From Platynereis dumerilii (Eukaryota > Annelida > Polychaeta > Phyllodocida > Nereididae), in contig JAPTHN010000106.1 in assembly GCA_026936325.1 (NCBI GenBank), positions 1,054,001-1,118,000 on the forward strand: a stretch of 64,000 nucleotides of DNA, in the 5' to 3' direction. The translations under genes and the position numbers were made by a program. The notes under the pieces were generated by a model, which saw nothing but the letters and a program-made list of their open reading frames with translations, made no database searches and was not told where the DNA came from. Shown here piece after piece: positions 30,680-44,539 of this stretch; the first letter of the stretch is position 1, and each line of letters starts with the position of its first letter.

Positions 30680-32099
30680 CCTTTTAGTATTGCTCTGCAT
30701 TTATGTTTCAACTTCTTCTCGATTTGCATTTCTAAGTGGATTAAATATCTTCATAAAGGAGGGAATGCAGTCCATATAAGAGGGAAAGCAACAGTATGTC
30801 TTACAATAGAGCATTGCATAATACAGTGACCATAGTATAACAAAGCAATAGGGCAGTACTGTGGCAGCAGAGCTTAGATTATTCAGTACAGTGCCAGAAT
30901 AGTATAGTACTTGTAGATCAAACAGGACTATCAACCTTCCTTCAGGCAGTGATTTGTCCTTAGGCTCTTCCTTACTTGGTCTGTTTCTTGCAAGTTTTAA
31001 CAGAATGTACCAGTCCTTTTATGTAGTGTAGGGAGCACTGTAATTCCATTCCAGTGAGAATACACTACTTAATTTTCAAAATATACAATACCGGGAGATG
31101 GACGAAGAAGCAGCTCTAGTCCAGTTCAAATTCAAAAATATGCAATTGTTTGACGCTTCTGGTCAATGCCCTTCCATACGGTAAATACAAATTTTTTATT
31201 GCGCCCAGGAGATATAACAAAACCTTGTTGTCAAATATGCACTGGGAAAGGTAGGTACTATAGATAGTCACCATAAATGCAGTGTGCAATAAGTAAACAA
31301 ACTTAGCTGACAGGATCCATAAATGCCACGACGGAACACAGTATACATACCTGAAAATAGAAAACAAAATCAATTAGTTTGAATATCAAAACATCTGTAA
31401 AAAAATATAGCATTCATATGAGTTGCAAAGTATTGTGATAATTGTCTGACGTAAATGCACAACAAGCAGTATCTATAACCGTGTCGTCCTAACACATCAA
31501 ACAACTATTGCCATAAAACATCTTCAAAGAAAGGTGTCACAATTGTACTGTCAACAAAACAAGATGCAAGTTGGTGTTTGTCTGCAAAAGTTCTTATGAA
31601 ATAGATGCGACTCGATTTCTATGGCAAAATGTCCGCCATCTAGGCAACACATTGGTCATCAAATAAACAAAATGAAAGAGTTGTTTGTTCTTCCGTATAC
31701 AATATAGGGGGTATTGGAGTAAGTTGATCTTCAGTGTAAGATGATCCAAGAAAAGTGCCTACCATTTATAAAAGACAATTGTAATATCCATTGATTAAGA
31801 AATACTTGTTTGGATCATGGGGTAATAGGTCTTTCTCCATTCTCGTTCTCACTCGATTTTCATTGAAAACTAAAAAAGAAATATTTTTTCCATTTGAAGA
31901 AGGGTGATCATGTCATAATTTTGCTCTCAATTTCTATTGTCCCTTTGGTTCTGCAAGAGACATAGAAAAAAAATCAATTTTCATGCATTAGATTCTCTTC
32001 CGGGCTTGCCAATATACTTGTGAATTATGAGAAAACAACTGAGTTATATGCAAACCATGACATACACATTATATTTAACCTCCACTAAATATTATAAAT

Positions 32100-32445
32100 T
32101 TATCTGAGCAGAGGCAAAAAAGTACAATGTGAGAAGTCTTCGGTCAATGGACTAAGAAGTGACTAGAAGATCTCCGCAGTCCTTTTTACTATTTCTTCGC
32201 CTCAATGGTGCACCAGACATACATTTTAAATGTGGCTTCCACTGCACAATGTATTCACTTTTAACCCAGAAATTCTACCAGTGGAGTCAATCTGGGTCTC
32301 AGAGCCGGCACACCTACCTGTCCACAACTATGAATCAAATGTAGAGAGCAGAGGAAAAGGTGTAATGTGAAAAGATTTTTTGGTCAATGAACTAAGACGT
32401 GACAAGAAGATCTCCTCAGAACCTGAAGTCCTTTTTGCTGTTTCT
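32100..32445 (+). repeat. Local tandem duplication in segment II
   Basis: The stretch 32100-32180 (GAGCAGAGGCAAAA...CTAGAAGATCTCC) recurs at about 32345-32430, whereas segment I has it once, at about 19530-19620. An inverted relative lies at 49965-50080. Confidence 0.65.
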
Positions 32446-32506
32446 CTGACTCTTTGGGACACTAGGCATTCATTTTGTTGACCAGTGCTTCAATACAGTG
32501 AATTCA

Positions 32507-33589
32507 CTAGGGCAGATTTCACGAAAAAGCTGCAAAATGACTTACCACAACTTGTCCACAAGTTACATTAGCACAATACTGATAAGGCCAGACATAATCG
32601 ATTCGTAGATTCTCAGATTTTCTCAAGGTGCTTCTTCTAAGGATAGCTGGCAGGACAAAAAAAAGCTGAAATCTAAATCTTTTATTGTGTCAATCCATTA
32701 AATAAAATCATGGGTAAACAATCTTTTCTGTTGGTTTGGTAGGTCAGAGTAGCTAAAAATATGGCCTTGTGCTAATGTAACAACGATGAATGATGTAGGA
32801 CGGAATTTTTTATGCTGATCCTACTGCAATATAAATGAAGTCACCAGCAGGGTACCACCCCTGGCCTGCTCTTGGGAGACCTGGCTTTCAGTTCAGAAAA
32901 AAATTGAGATCTAATCATGTGTTTTTTAATATAATTTTTATGTACACATTTTGCTAATGTAACACTATGAAATGGACGGATGCAAAATTTCAGTTACATT
33001 AGCAATAAAAACACAGGTACCACACCCAGTTGTTTATGTTTTTGGTGATGTAAATAGGCAAATAAGACACATTTTTCAATAAAATATTATAATTTCATGT
33101 TTGAAATTGGCATAAGTAGCGAGAACACAGAAAAAGTTCTATGTAAAAGTTGCTAATGTAACCTCAGTGTCCTGAGACGGAATCGAGTTACATTAGCAGT
33201 CTTTTTTTATTTTGCATTTTTTTCGAATTTTATAATGACCAAGACAATTAAAAATTGGTTCCAAAATAATTTTAAAGATGCTTTTTATCAATCACATACC
33301 ATTACATTTTCCTGGATTGGTTTTAGCAGATTCCACAGAGTGCCAAAGTAAGCATGTCTGATCACCAGTAAGTTTGGTTGTCCAAAATTGTCCTCATGAG
33401 GCATAAAAAAATATCTTTTTAAGAGGAAAAAGCTACATATTTGAGGAATATTTTATTGATATTTATTCATTACCTCACAGATATACTTAGTAATAGGTTT
33501 ACTTGCTTCAGGAAGCAACAGAGAGATAACAATAGGGTTGGAAACTTTTAGGTACCTTTTAAGAGCACTTTTCGTGAAATCTGCCCTAG
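32507..33589. mobile_element. 1.08-kb TIR element with six internal motif copies
   Basis: Perfect 21-bp TIRs: the left reads CTAG (32507-32510), then GGCAGATTTCACGAAAA; the right is the exact reverse complement (33569-33589). Segment I lacks the element at about 19690. The target duplication is TA or CTAG. The 11-mer GCTAATGTAAC occurs three times forward (32771, 32953, 33152) and three times reversed (32562, 32993, 33187). The last two forward/reverse pairs form hairpins around a GACGGA-containing loop. No transposase frame is present. Confidence 0.85.
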
Positions 33590-35113
33590 CTGTTCTTGTT
33601 TGTTACAGTGCTACTAATCTTTGTCACAGGAAAATTACAATAACTGAATACAGGTCTAAGTCATGCTAGTAGTGACTGATCAGTTTTGCAACTATTCATT
33701 CAAGAATGCCACATTGTATCATTAGTATATCATTAGTGTCAGAATTAAGATATTTTAATGCTTTGACCTTTATCAAATCTGTGTTCTGTGACAAAAATCT
33801 ACTCTGAAAGAGAAAAATAAGACAACAGAAAACAAGACAATGCTCAACAACTCAACAGCGAAATCTCAAATAATATACAAAACGGTATTAACCATAGGCC
33901 TATTATACATCTGCGCACATTTGCGTTTTGTGGTTTGAAGCGAATAAAAAACATCAGGTTCATCCTACAATGGGCCTCATTAATAAACACATGCGAATTA
34001 CTAAGTACCTCTAAGGTAACTGACGCAAAAGATGAATTGAAATGTAACCTGTCAAAAAATTATTTTTAAAGTGTAAATGTAATGACACTCAAGACCAGAA
34101 TGTTTTTAATGTTACAGCATTGAATTTTATTCAAAACTAAGTTTTAGATATCTTTCAAATACTTTTAAATGAATCCCTAGAATTTATTGTCAGCCTTTGT
34201 GGAATATACCTTTTTGCCAAAACATAAAGAAAAGGAAAAAGTACCAGGACAAAAGAAACTCAATTATGCAATATATTTATTTATCTGCGGAGCCTTGTAT
34301 GAGTTGCAGAATGATAACTAAGACAGATGAAGCATTCTGATGACCTTACTAAATACAAAATAACTCTTCGAAGACCCTAAATTGACCTTTAGCAGCTGCT
34401 CACAGTCTCCCTACTTTTTATCATCTCTATTGTTTCCCTGAGAAAACTTGTGGAGCCTGCCTTTGTGTCTTCATTATATGCTAGGGCACGGCAGTGTTAC
34501 TGTGTCTTCATGTTTCACGTTTCAGACAACAGAAAATTGGCTTTGTTGCAGTTGATATGCAACTTGCAGCAGCATTCCAGCCATGTTGTATGCATGACAC
34601 TTGTAAAGCCTGCTTTAGTTTCTTCTGCAGATGTATCACGGGTAGACTTTTAGGAAGGGAGCAATTTTTGCTTGCATTTCAAGATCTAGATATTAAACCA
34701 AACCATTTCAAACAACATACCTTGAGATCTTATACCAAAGGTTTTATTCTACATGCCCAGCATGTTCAGGTTATCTCTCCTTTGGTGTGGAAGCCATAAC
34801 AGCGAAGGAAATGTTTTCTGTGTATTCAATCACTTTCTTGGTTGCATACCATATTATGAATACCATGCTTTAGTACAATAAGAATGTCTATATTAATCTC
34901 TCCTTCCGATGTAATGCTTCCCATTGGTGACATTAGGCATTTGTATGGGCAATAAACTGACATAACACCATCCACAAAATCTCTTGGAATGTGATAGATA
35001 CCACATTTGCAAGCATACTTCATGCATCAAGAAAAGGACCTAATGTTTTTGGATTACTCCCATGCCACACTGGGGCTGCAAAAACTACTTGTTTCAGGAA
35101 ATCAGATATAGAC

Positions 35114-35487
35114 ACTGTGAACTGTTTGCTCTACATGTATGGAAAGCGACCTATTTAATCACAAAATCTCAAATATTGGACTGGAAACAAATGCAATTAC
35201 AATACAACATAGCCAGTATCCTGCATTTATGTATTGGACATCTTGATGTAAGATTACAAGCATAATATTTAGCAATCAAAAGATTTGGAGATTCTAGTAA
35301 AAAATGCACTAAAATTTACAAAAACTGCCTAATCTCCCAACAAACTAAGCTGGTTGGTTTCTTTTTTTCTATGTGTATACTTGTACTATAAGACAGCATA
35401 CTGGCTACATGGTATATTTGGTTGTATGAGAACTAGTCAAAATGTAAACAAAAAAATCCTTAATCGGATTACTTGGTGAGTACAGTG
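35114..35487. other. Segment II-specific ~370-bp insertion
   Basis: Segment I passes directly from GAAATCAGATGC to AGAAGGCATGG at about 23195. Segment II has 370 bp of AT-rich DNA between these points. The ends show CACTGT (near 35116) and ACAGTG (near 35480) next to TA, a hint of a mariner-type MITE, but the inverted match is only six bases. Confidence 0.45.
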
Positions 35488-38400
35488 TAGAAGGCATGGT
35501 TCAAGCTATGATGATGCAAGTACCATGATAATAGACGGATAGCCAAATTTATGACTTTGATGAAGCTTGAGAGTTTTACAGTAAAAATAATACATAGTTG
35601 GTGTCATCCCCTTTAATTGTTAATTCGCCTTTCAACCTTGTGGCAGTATTTCCCATTAGACAGACTGGCTGGCTTTCTGGCTTTTTTAGAAACAAAAGAA
35701 AGTCTTACCAGTTTTGTCTGCCTTTTGACTCATTTCAGCGAATTCAGTACTAGGTGCCTTTTATACAGACTTTGAACAATTTGAGTCCATCGAGTAAACT
35801 TATTGGAGATTGATTACTATATTGTTGTGAATTCTTCATTTGCAAACTGACAATTCTCTTTTTTGATAGAACTTTCAGTTCTTTTTATCCCTTCATCACT
35901 CAAGGAGACATATCCTTACGGGCATATCTACTGACTAGACCTACACGCAGTACACGTAGTATATCCCTATGCCTGGTTTATTACATGAGGATATTAAATA
36001 TTTAGACAATTTCAAAGAAGAAGTTTGTTACAAAGGTCTTCAATTAGAAAATGGCATGACACTGTCTCTTTCGCTATAGCTTATGTTGTGCAACAAGATA
36101 ATTCAACAGAATGCAGACTTTCAAGTCTATCTAAGACATGACTGCTAGCTCTTTAACTTGTATTTGTTATCAATTTTTAAGATAGAAGTACTATTCTGGG
36201 CATATTATTGAATATGGGCAGTATTAGCAATTTTTGCGAGGCTGAAGGGTTTCTTAATCAAAGAATGCATAATATAATTTTTATTGGGAAAGATGATTGA
36301 TGGCAATATGATTTCTGTATCTTCAGATACCATTCACTGGTGTTTATTTCAAACAAAATCAATCAGTTCAATCCTGTGACAGAATGTAAGATAAACCTGA
36401 ATCTTGATAGTTATCATGTATATTTTGCATGAAGTTCAGGTAAACTCAAAAAGCAGATCCAGAAGACTCTTTTAAGGTACAGATTCAGATGGCCCAGCAG
36501 GGAATAAATGGCCATTGCCTTTGGGCCACCTTAACGCAAAAAGAAATTTGAGAGATTTTAACATTGCAAAGGTTCCACAATAAAAAAGGGTAAGAATATC
36601 TTGCAATTTGCTGTAAGGGTTTCAGTTGGGTAAGCAAAGAGCCTCTTGTACAAGCATCTACATTGTAGAGAAAACTGTGACAGATTCACTTCAGCAGAGC
36701 GCAATTTGGGAATGAGCACACTTGTAAATCTGCACAAGGAGCTTGACAACTCCTTTCAGCTGAGAACAAAAAAGGGCTTATTTACTCTCTCGTTTTCACC
36801 CATAAGTGTCAGAATTGAGTGGCAACTCACATTCAGCTCTCAAGTGTCTATGCTTAGGGCTTGTGACTATGTATAAGCTGGTCTCGCTTTAGTCGTCTTT
36901 TTTAACAAATTTGTTTGATACCCTGTCAATAGGCTTTCATAAGCCACCGAAGAAACTGCAGCTGGAGAATATTTAAGACTGGCTTATTCTAACAATTACA
37001 ATGTCCTTGTACATCTTTCATTTAAGTAGTTTTACGCCATACAGTGGATAGTCAATTCCTATTTGAACAATATGCACATATGAAGCAAAACATTAATTCA
37101 TTAAGAAGCGAGCAGAACTTTGACACATCTGTTGACAGGACCTCTTCTTGCTTTTTTCTGGCAGGCAGTACTAAGAGTCCAAGATGAGCTTTTACTGCAG
37201 TTCTATTATCTATCTTTAAACCTTCACCTGATCTACATCATACATGTATTATTAAGCTTCTCTCTGATTAAAATGATATGAGTACAAAATTACTAAAATG
37301 TACTTGGCTCAGGTTTGCCCTGAGAATATGATCACATTTTCAAGAACAATGTTCCCAGATGGTATGGCAATTGATGTTGAAGTGCAAAGAAATTTGGCAA
37401 GTGTTAATGCACAAAAGAAATATTTCTGAGAGTTATGTATAAGCATGCTATGATTAAATGTGCCTTGGGCTGAAACAATCAGTACCAAGTTCAGAAAATT
37501 TGTCATCCGACAGCATTGCAGCATTCTGCCCTTGCAGAACTAACAACCAAGCTGCATGTTTTCCAACATCTGCCAACCAAAGCTGTGGACAAATCCCTAG
37601 TGTTTGCTATAAGAGTTCAATTATCATGTCAGAACAGCTGCTTGGGTGTAGATATACATACAACACTATAAACAAACTTTTCGAGTGGAGGATATTGCAT
37701 ATTTTCCTCGTCCTAATACCATTGGCAAATTGATTTTGACTCACACGTAGGTTTTCTGTTCTTGCGCAAGACAATTGTGAAGGAAAGAAAAATAAAAGGC
37801 ATGCATTGGTGTCCATTGCTGTTCTTCAATCAAAATCAATCAAATCAGGTGTCAACTGAATCACTTTTGATATCTCCTCAGTTTATATCTTGAAATGAAA
37901 AGTATGGTCCTCCATAGTGAAAGGCACCCTTTTTAACTTAGCCTATTCTTCATAAACAAGTTTACTTTCTCCAATCATGTAATCATTCATATATTTTTAA
38001 TTCAGACAGTGACAAGAAACTTAGATGAAAATTTGACAGTGAATGAGTGATGGAAGAATCCTATTTACATCCAAACATTGTGGTACCACCCACTTTCAAA
38101 AAGATAAAAAAGGTCCAACCCAGCATAACTGAGCACACTACAACCTAGGGCGAAAACTAAGATCAGGAAAAGACCGGACTGAATGATGCACTGTTTGAAG
38201 TAAGTCATTTTTGTTGACTCCATTGATGTGTGCATGACATTGCATGAAAAGCCTAATGTATCAAAACGTTTAACGAGATGAGGATTACAGTGATTCATAA
38301 TTTTAGATTGCAAACTGAGGCTATTTTTTCTATATCTGGTTTTGTTTAGCCAGAATGCAAATCATTAAAAATCAACTGGATATCTTTTGAGACCCTAATC

Positions 38401-41400
38401 AACAAAGAACTGATTAGGTTTTGCTGTAGAGCTATTGAGGGGATACGCCACAATCAGCAACATGATGCATATTAAGCTCTTTTCAAAGGCCGAATGACAA
38501 ACTGATTAGACTGTGACAAAAGTAGACAAGATCCATGCGGTATGAATAAAAATCGATGTGTCCCTTTATCATTTCTATCTCATGGCAGGCCTTTGCACTC
38601 TCAAGACTGAAACCACCTTGTTCTTCTTTGTATCTTTAGCTATTGTTGCCTGTGTGTTCCTTCCAATACAGACATAAAACACAATTTGAGAGAAAATCAA
38701 ATAAGCAAACATGCAATGTTGTACACTTTGGAGGCTGGAAGTATGCGTGTCATTCTACGTTTGTCTAGTGGGCGTTTTGAAACTTTTGAACAAATAAACA
38801 GCCTGTGTCATGGAATATTATCATTTTTCTTCTACCCAAAATGCCAAGAGCACCTACGTTTAAAAGATGAAATTCTGCAGGCATGTCGCCAAGACTATCC
38901 AAATGCACTATTTTGAAATGACATAATTTTCCACATTGTGTTACCATTGTAATATCAAAGAATGCATAATATAATTATGATTATTGACAGCAATATGATA
39001 TCTCTATCTTCAGGTACAATTCACAAGTGGTAACTTCCAAGTAAATGTATAAGTTCAATTCTGTTTCAGACATTGTGTATATTTGGCATGAAGTTCAGGT
39101 AAACTCCAATTTAGCAGTTCCAGAAGACTCTTGAAGGTATATAATACTACACATTTTAACATTGCAAAATGGTAAAATAAAAGGTGAGAATTTTCTTTTT
39201 CTTGAAGGATGCATCCGAACCACATAGCCTCATGTATGAAGCATCTACATCGTAGAGAAAACTGTGACAGAGTTATTTTGGCAGAGCGCAATTTGGGAAT
39301 GAGTGCACTTGTAAATCTGCACAAGGAGCTTGACAACTCCTTTCAGCTGAGAACAAAAAAGGGCTTATTTACTCTCTCGTTTTCAACCATAAGTGTCAGA
39401 ATTGAGTGGCAACTTACACTTCTTCTCTCTCAAGTGTCGGTGCTTAGGGCTTGTGACTACGTGTAAGGCGGTCTCGGTTTTCTCTTCTGTTTCGACAAAT
39501 TTGTTTGATACCCTGTCATATACCATTACTGAAGCTGGAGAGTATTGAAGATTTGCTTATTCCAACAATTACAATGTCACATTCTTCTTGAGTTGTTTTA
39601 CAAAATACAGTGGATACTCATTTCTTCTTCGCACATGTGATATAAAACATTAATTCATTGACATGTGATCAGAACTTTGACACATCTGTTGACGGGGCCT
39701 CTAATTGCTCTTTTCTGGCAGCCATAGAGTAAATATAAAAAGGTAAGCTTTTACCAAATTTCAAATGAGTTATTTTGAGATTATTTCATGTAATTCATCA
39801 ATCATTTCAAATTATTTATCCACATCCTTCAGGCTCATATACATCTATTGATGAGAAAACTCCCAAGCTAAGATTGCAATGATTATGACAGTAAGTGTAA
39901 GAGTTTGTGTGTTTCTCACAGGTACAGTGAAACTGTATTCATCTTTGCATCACACATCCTGGTCCATTGCTGGACCAATCAGTGGTGTCCTGGAAACTTG
40001 TTATCTGACAGGATTGCAGTATTCTGCTCTCGCAGATTCAAGAACCAAGCTTGGTCTTGTTATTAAGAGGTTCATAATTGTCAATGGAACATGTTCCTCA
40101 AGGTGAGCTTTTACCACATTTCAAGTATCCCTTTTTAAACCTTCATCAGATTTACATCATGTCATAGAGCTTCTCTGTGATTAAAATGATATGAGAAAAA
40201 AATTCACCAAAATGAACTTGGCTCATGTGTGCCCTGAGAATATGATTATGTTTTTAAGTTATATGTTCCTAGATAGCATGGCAACTGATGTTAAAGCCAA
40301 AACGAAATGTGGAAGTGTAAATGCAAAGAAGAAAGTATCATGGCTCTCTCTCTCTCCTTTGCTTCATAAATCTAATTGCAGAGAGTTAAACATGTGTAAG
40401 CATGCAATCATTATTGCAAGAAGAGAAGTGCTTTTCAGGTTCAGCAAATACTCAGCATGGTAAAAATATACATGTATGGGCTGCAACTATCAGAACCAAG
40501 TTCAGAAAATTTTTAATATGACAGCATTGCAGCATTCTGCTCTCGTAGAATCGAGAACCAAGCTTGGTCTTGATATTATGAAGTTTATAACAGATGGAAC
40601 ATGTTTTCCAACATCTGCCAACCAATGCTTTGGACAAATCCCCAGTGTTTGCTACAAGATATCATTCTCTTGGAGATACTTCACGTAATTATTTGTTCTA
40701 GATCTCAATCATCATGTCAGAACAGCTGCTTGAATGTAGATATACATACAGTCATACACCAATATAAACATACCTTTCATGTAGAGGACATTGCATATTT
40801 TCCGTGTTGTAATACTATAGGCAAATTGATTTTGGATTACATGTTGGTTTTTTGTTCTTGCACAAGACAATTGTTGTTCTTCAATCAAAATCAATCAAAT
40901 CAGGTGTCAACTGAATCACTTTTGATATATCCTTAGTTTATATTTTGAAATGAAAAGTATGGTCATCCATAAAGGCACCCTTTTTAACAGGTTACTTCCA
41001 TTCATCATAACCAATCATCTAATCATTCATATTTCAAATTTATACTGAGACAAGAAACTTAAATGAAAAGTTGACAGTGGATGAGTGATGGTGAGAAAAT
41101 CTTATTTGCATCCAAACACAGAGGTACCATACTTTCTAAGAAAATATATAGAAGGTCCCACCCAGCATAATTGAGCACACTACAAATATCAGAAAAAATA
41201 TCGGACTGGGTGATGGAATGTTTGAAGTAAGTCGTTTTCTTTGAGTCCATTGACGTATGCATGACATTGCATGAAAATCTTAATGTATCAAAACGTTTAA
41301 CGAGATGAGGATTACAGTGATTCATAACTTTAGATTGCAAACTGAGGTTATTTTTTTCCTATATATGGTTTTGTTTAGCCAGAATGCAAATCATTAAAAA

Positions 41401-42091
41401 TCAACTGGATATCTTTTGAGGCCGGCTGTAGGACTAGCCTTATGTTTTCATTTTTTCATAAGAATGTACCTCTGCAGCTCTGTTTGCAATATTGAGGAAA
41501 AACCGCTGGATGCCTTCTAATCAACAAAGAACTGACTAGGTTTTGGTGAAGATCTGTTGAGCGGATACATCACAATCAGCAACATGATGCATACTAAAGC
41601 TCTTTTCAAAGGCCGAATGACAAACTGATTAGACTGTGACAAAAGAAAACAAGATCCATGCGGTATGAATAAAAATCAATGTGTACCTTCCTCATTTCTA
41701 TCTCATGGCAGGCCTTTGCACTCTCAAGACTGAAACCACCTTGTTCTTCTTTGTATCTTTAGCTATTGTTGCCTGTGTGTTCCTTCCAATACAGACACAA
41801 TTTGAGAGAAAATCAAATAAACAAACATGCAATGTTGTACACTTTGTAGACTGAAAGTCTGCGTATCATTTTGCGTTTGTCTTGTGGGCGTTTTGAAACT
41901 TTTGAACAAATAAACAGACTGTGTCATGGAATATTATCATACACCTTCAACGCAAAATGCCAAGAGCACCTACGTATTAGCCTATTCAAATGCACTTTTT
42001 TTAAATTACATCATTTTCCATGTTGAGTTGCCATTGCAGTATCATTGATCAGATGGCAAATAAAAAGCTGTCAAAGTCGACCACCTGCACA

Positions 42092-42106
42092 GGGGGGGGG
42101 GGGGGG
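42092..42106 (+). repeat. G15 homopolymer
   Basis: Fifteen consecutive G. The paralogous position in segment IV (about 46470) has only four (AGAGGGGCAAGG), so the run expanded in this copy. Its length may also reflect sequencing error. Confidence 0.85.
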
Positions 42107-42236
42107 CATGGTGGGCAAGGAAGCTAAAAATTTGGGCAGATAATCAAATTAACATTATTGAAAATCAATGATTCCATGGCATGCATGCTATTTGGTATGA
42201 AATCTAAATTATGAAATGAGGCCAAGTGTTGCTCAT

Positions 42237-42320
42237 CTGGTCAAAGTAACCTGGCCAAAGTCACCTGGTCAAAGTCACCTGGTCAAAGTCACCTGGTCAA
42301 AGTCACCTGGTTAAAGTCAC
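42237..42320 (+). repeat. 14-bp minisatellite, six copies
   Basis: Six units of CTGGTCAAAGTCAC with few changes. Segment IV has a single unit at about 46660 (CCTGGTCAAAGTCGGC), so this is a recent local expansion. Confidence 0.9.
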
Positions 42321-43289
42321 CTCGACAATGACACAGGGTATTGATGAAAGGAGTACTATGGTATGGATATCTAATAATGTCAGTCAATGACATGTCTATG
42401 CAGGAGAAAACAAACCACTTTACAAACATTTTCTGCATTTGGACACAGATGGGAGGAATCAAAAACCCTTTGAAGTCTGATGATGGCCTTTTATGGTGTC
42501 GCTGCTTCAGCCTTGTTTGTCACAAATGCAGGCTTGAAAATGTCATACCATATATGAATCATGAAGGTGTGCCATTCATCCATAGAATATATTCACATTT
42601 GGATGTCAGAAAAGGCACAGTGTATGAGACTGAACTTACAATTTCCTCTCTTTACTGTCTGTTTTTCACCTTATACTTTATCTAACTTTTTTCATTGTGA
42701 CCAATGGTTGTTTCTTTAATGTATTTGTTTTGCCATTTTACTTCAAAAAGTTCATATTGACTCGAAACGCATTCTGCGTGCACTTTATAGAAATGTCATG
42801 CCCTTCTGCTGCCTGCTGGAAGTGTAATCAATTACTTTTGTAACTGGTGTGAAATTAAGCCTTCATGTTTTTTTGCAAGAGTTCCAAATCAACTATTGGT
42901 CATTATTTAAGCCTACAGTCAATTAAACACACTGGTTCACTATTCTTTTTTAAAGACAGTCCGACTGAAGAGACAATTATCTGTACATTTCGTCAAGTAT
43001 CTAAGAACTTCCACTGAGTAGTCTACCACTTATCTGAAATTATCCAAGAAAAGCACCAAACAAGGAGCAAGTGAGTTGTAACACTGGAGGGCAATACGTG
43101 TAATAGTGAAAGCAGCATACTCTTAAATCTGCAAGAAGAGCTTTGAAACTCTCAGATCTTTTCATTGTGGAACAAAGAAAGCATATTTACTATCTCAATT
43201 TTGCCCATAAGCTGTCAAGCTGGTATTATACCGGCACTTCATTCCAAAGTGTGTCTGTAACACGTTTGTCTCGTGTTGGTGCAGGCAAG

Positions 43290-44280
43290 TTTCACAGTTT
43301 CACCCAGGTCTTGAAATGATATAGATATTCCCACTTTTTGGTAATTCAAATGGTGGACACGTTGTTGTGCTTTGTTCGCACAATCGTATATAATTTATGT
43401 TCTGTTGACATTTTGTAGCAACAACACATGCTTTTTGTATGATGTTATTTCTTTCCGACAATGACATTCTACTCTACAAAATGAAGAAACAAATAGATAC
43501 ATTATTGTATATATCTTGTATCATGATGATAATACATGTATGTATCTTATTTACCATTATAAGCAAAGTGTTGGAATATATATATAGTATGTTATTGTTA
43601 CAATAAATCTTGAAACTATTTTAAAATATATCTTTGTACACATCGGGTTGTTACACAACAAGAACTGTTGAGGTTCTTCAGAGACAACACACATCAATTT
43701 AAATTCCGTTTTACATCTCAATATACTCCATCTTACTCAGTGTTTCAGAGATCATGTTATTGTGGCGGATAAACAAGTGCATTTAAGTTAAACTATATCT
43801 CACCAGTTTCTTGTCTGTTTTAACATTCAGCACTTCTTGCGTGGCTGGACGCCCAGAAGTCTCCTTCATCATTAGACAACAATGAATAAAATGTTTAGAG
43901 TGCCACAGAATGAATGTCTCGAAATTGTTTCAGGCAACGACATACACATACTGGGGGAAAAAAAAACAACAGCAATTTACATACCAGCTCTTTCGTTAAA
44001 CTTCTCAGAAGCACATATTATTCATTGAACAGATGAAGGTTACAATCATGGAGGCCAATGGATTGTTCATTCAGCTGTAGGTAATAGGATTGTTCATTCA
44101 GTTGATATCTGTGGATCTGGATCATTCAATGCGACTACATTTGATGTTGTCCAACACAACACTAGTTATAATTAGTTGCATGCTTATGGTGTACTGAAAC
44201 TTTATTTGATGACCAACTTGCCAAAGATAGTATAGGAGTTTACAATGTTGGGACCACAGTACTGTTGCTATCCACTCTAT
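43290..44280. other. No gene seen; weak duplicate of 47950-48130 and 49130-49400
   Basis: A few stretches (GTTATTGTGG at about 43757 and 48065; a GTTTAGAGTG stretch at about 43890 and 49215) are shared with sequence further right. Otherwise AT-rich DNA without coding potential. Confidence 0.4.
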
Positions 44281-44430
44281 TCTCATTATTAAGAAGTGTG
44301 GTCATAAACAGCCATCTCAGCCATTCAAAGGAGACTATTGGGTTCATTACGTTATTATGGTCTTTAGCCAGGACATCGCCAGACCTTTACTAAATCAAGC
44401 CAATTAATAGTCACAAGTCACTTAGGCTGA
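44280..44430 (-). repeat. Inverted fragment of segments I/II (about 16780-16930)
   Basis: GCCATCTCAGCCATTCAAAG and ATTACGTTATTATGG-type words match the reverse complement of 29040-29170 and 16780-16910. A second inverted fragment lies at 50680-50830. Confidence 0.75.
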
Positions 44431-44539
44431 TGTATTGTTTTAATCCATTTAGGAAGATATGACAAACAGGAAAATCAATGTCAATGCTCATTAGTAGGTT
44501 CATTATAATGGATTATTACAGTTCCTCAAGTAATCAAAC

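Larger units (their letters stand above)
26120..38945 (+). repeat. Segmental duplication copy II
   Basis: Partner of 11290-25870, in tandem and direct orientation. Segment II-specific insertions are the palindromic element at 27579, the repeat at 29420, an internal duplication at 32100-32445, the TIR element at 32507 and a 370-bp insertion near 35114. Its last part (36000-38945) repeats again in the shorter segments III and IV. Confidence 0.8.
38945..43290 (+). repeat. Segment III, shorter relative of segment II end
   Basis: 38945-39690 matches 36260-37130; 40080-41050 matches 37130-38050; 41060-42050 matches 38050-38945 closely (CTTTTCAAAGGCCGAATGAC and TTTGCACTCTCAAGACTGAA are identical). 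42060-43290 has its partner in segment IV. Short frames are shared but change by substitution without evident constraint. Confidence 0.75.

Noticed and set aside
22467-34653. Conserved 67-codon frames in segments I and II as a possible small protein gene
   Set aside because: Most nucleotide differences change the amino acid, and no promoter, splice or domain evidence exists.
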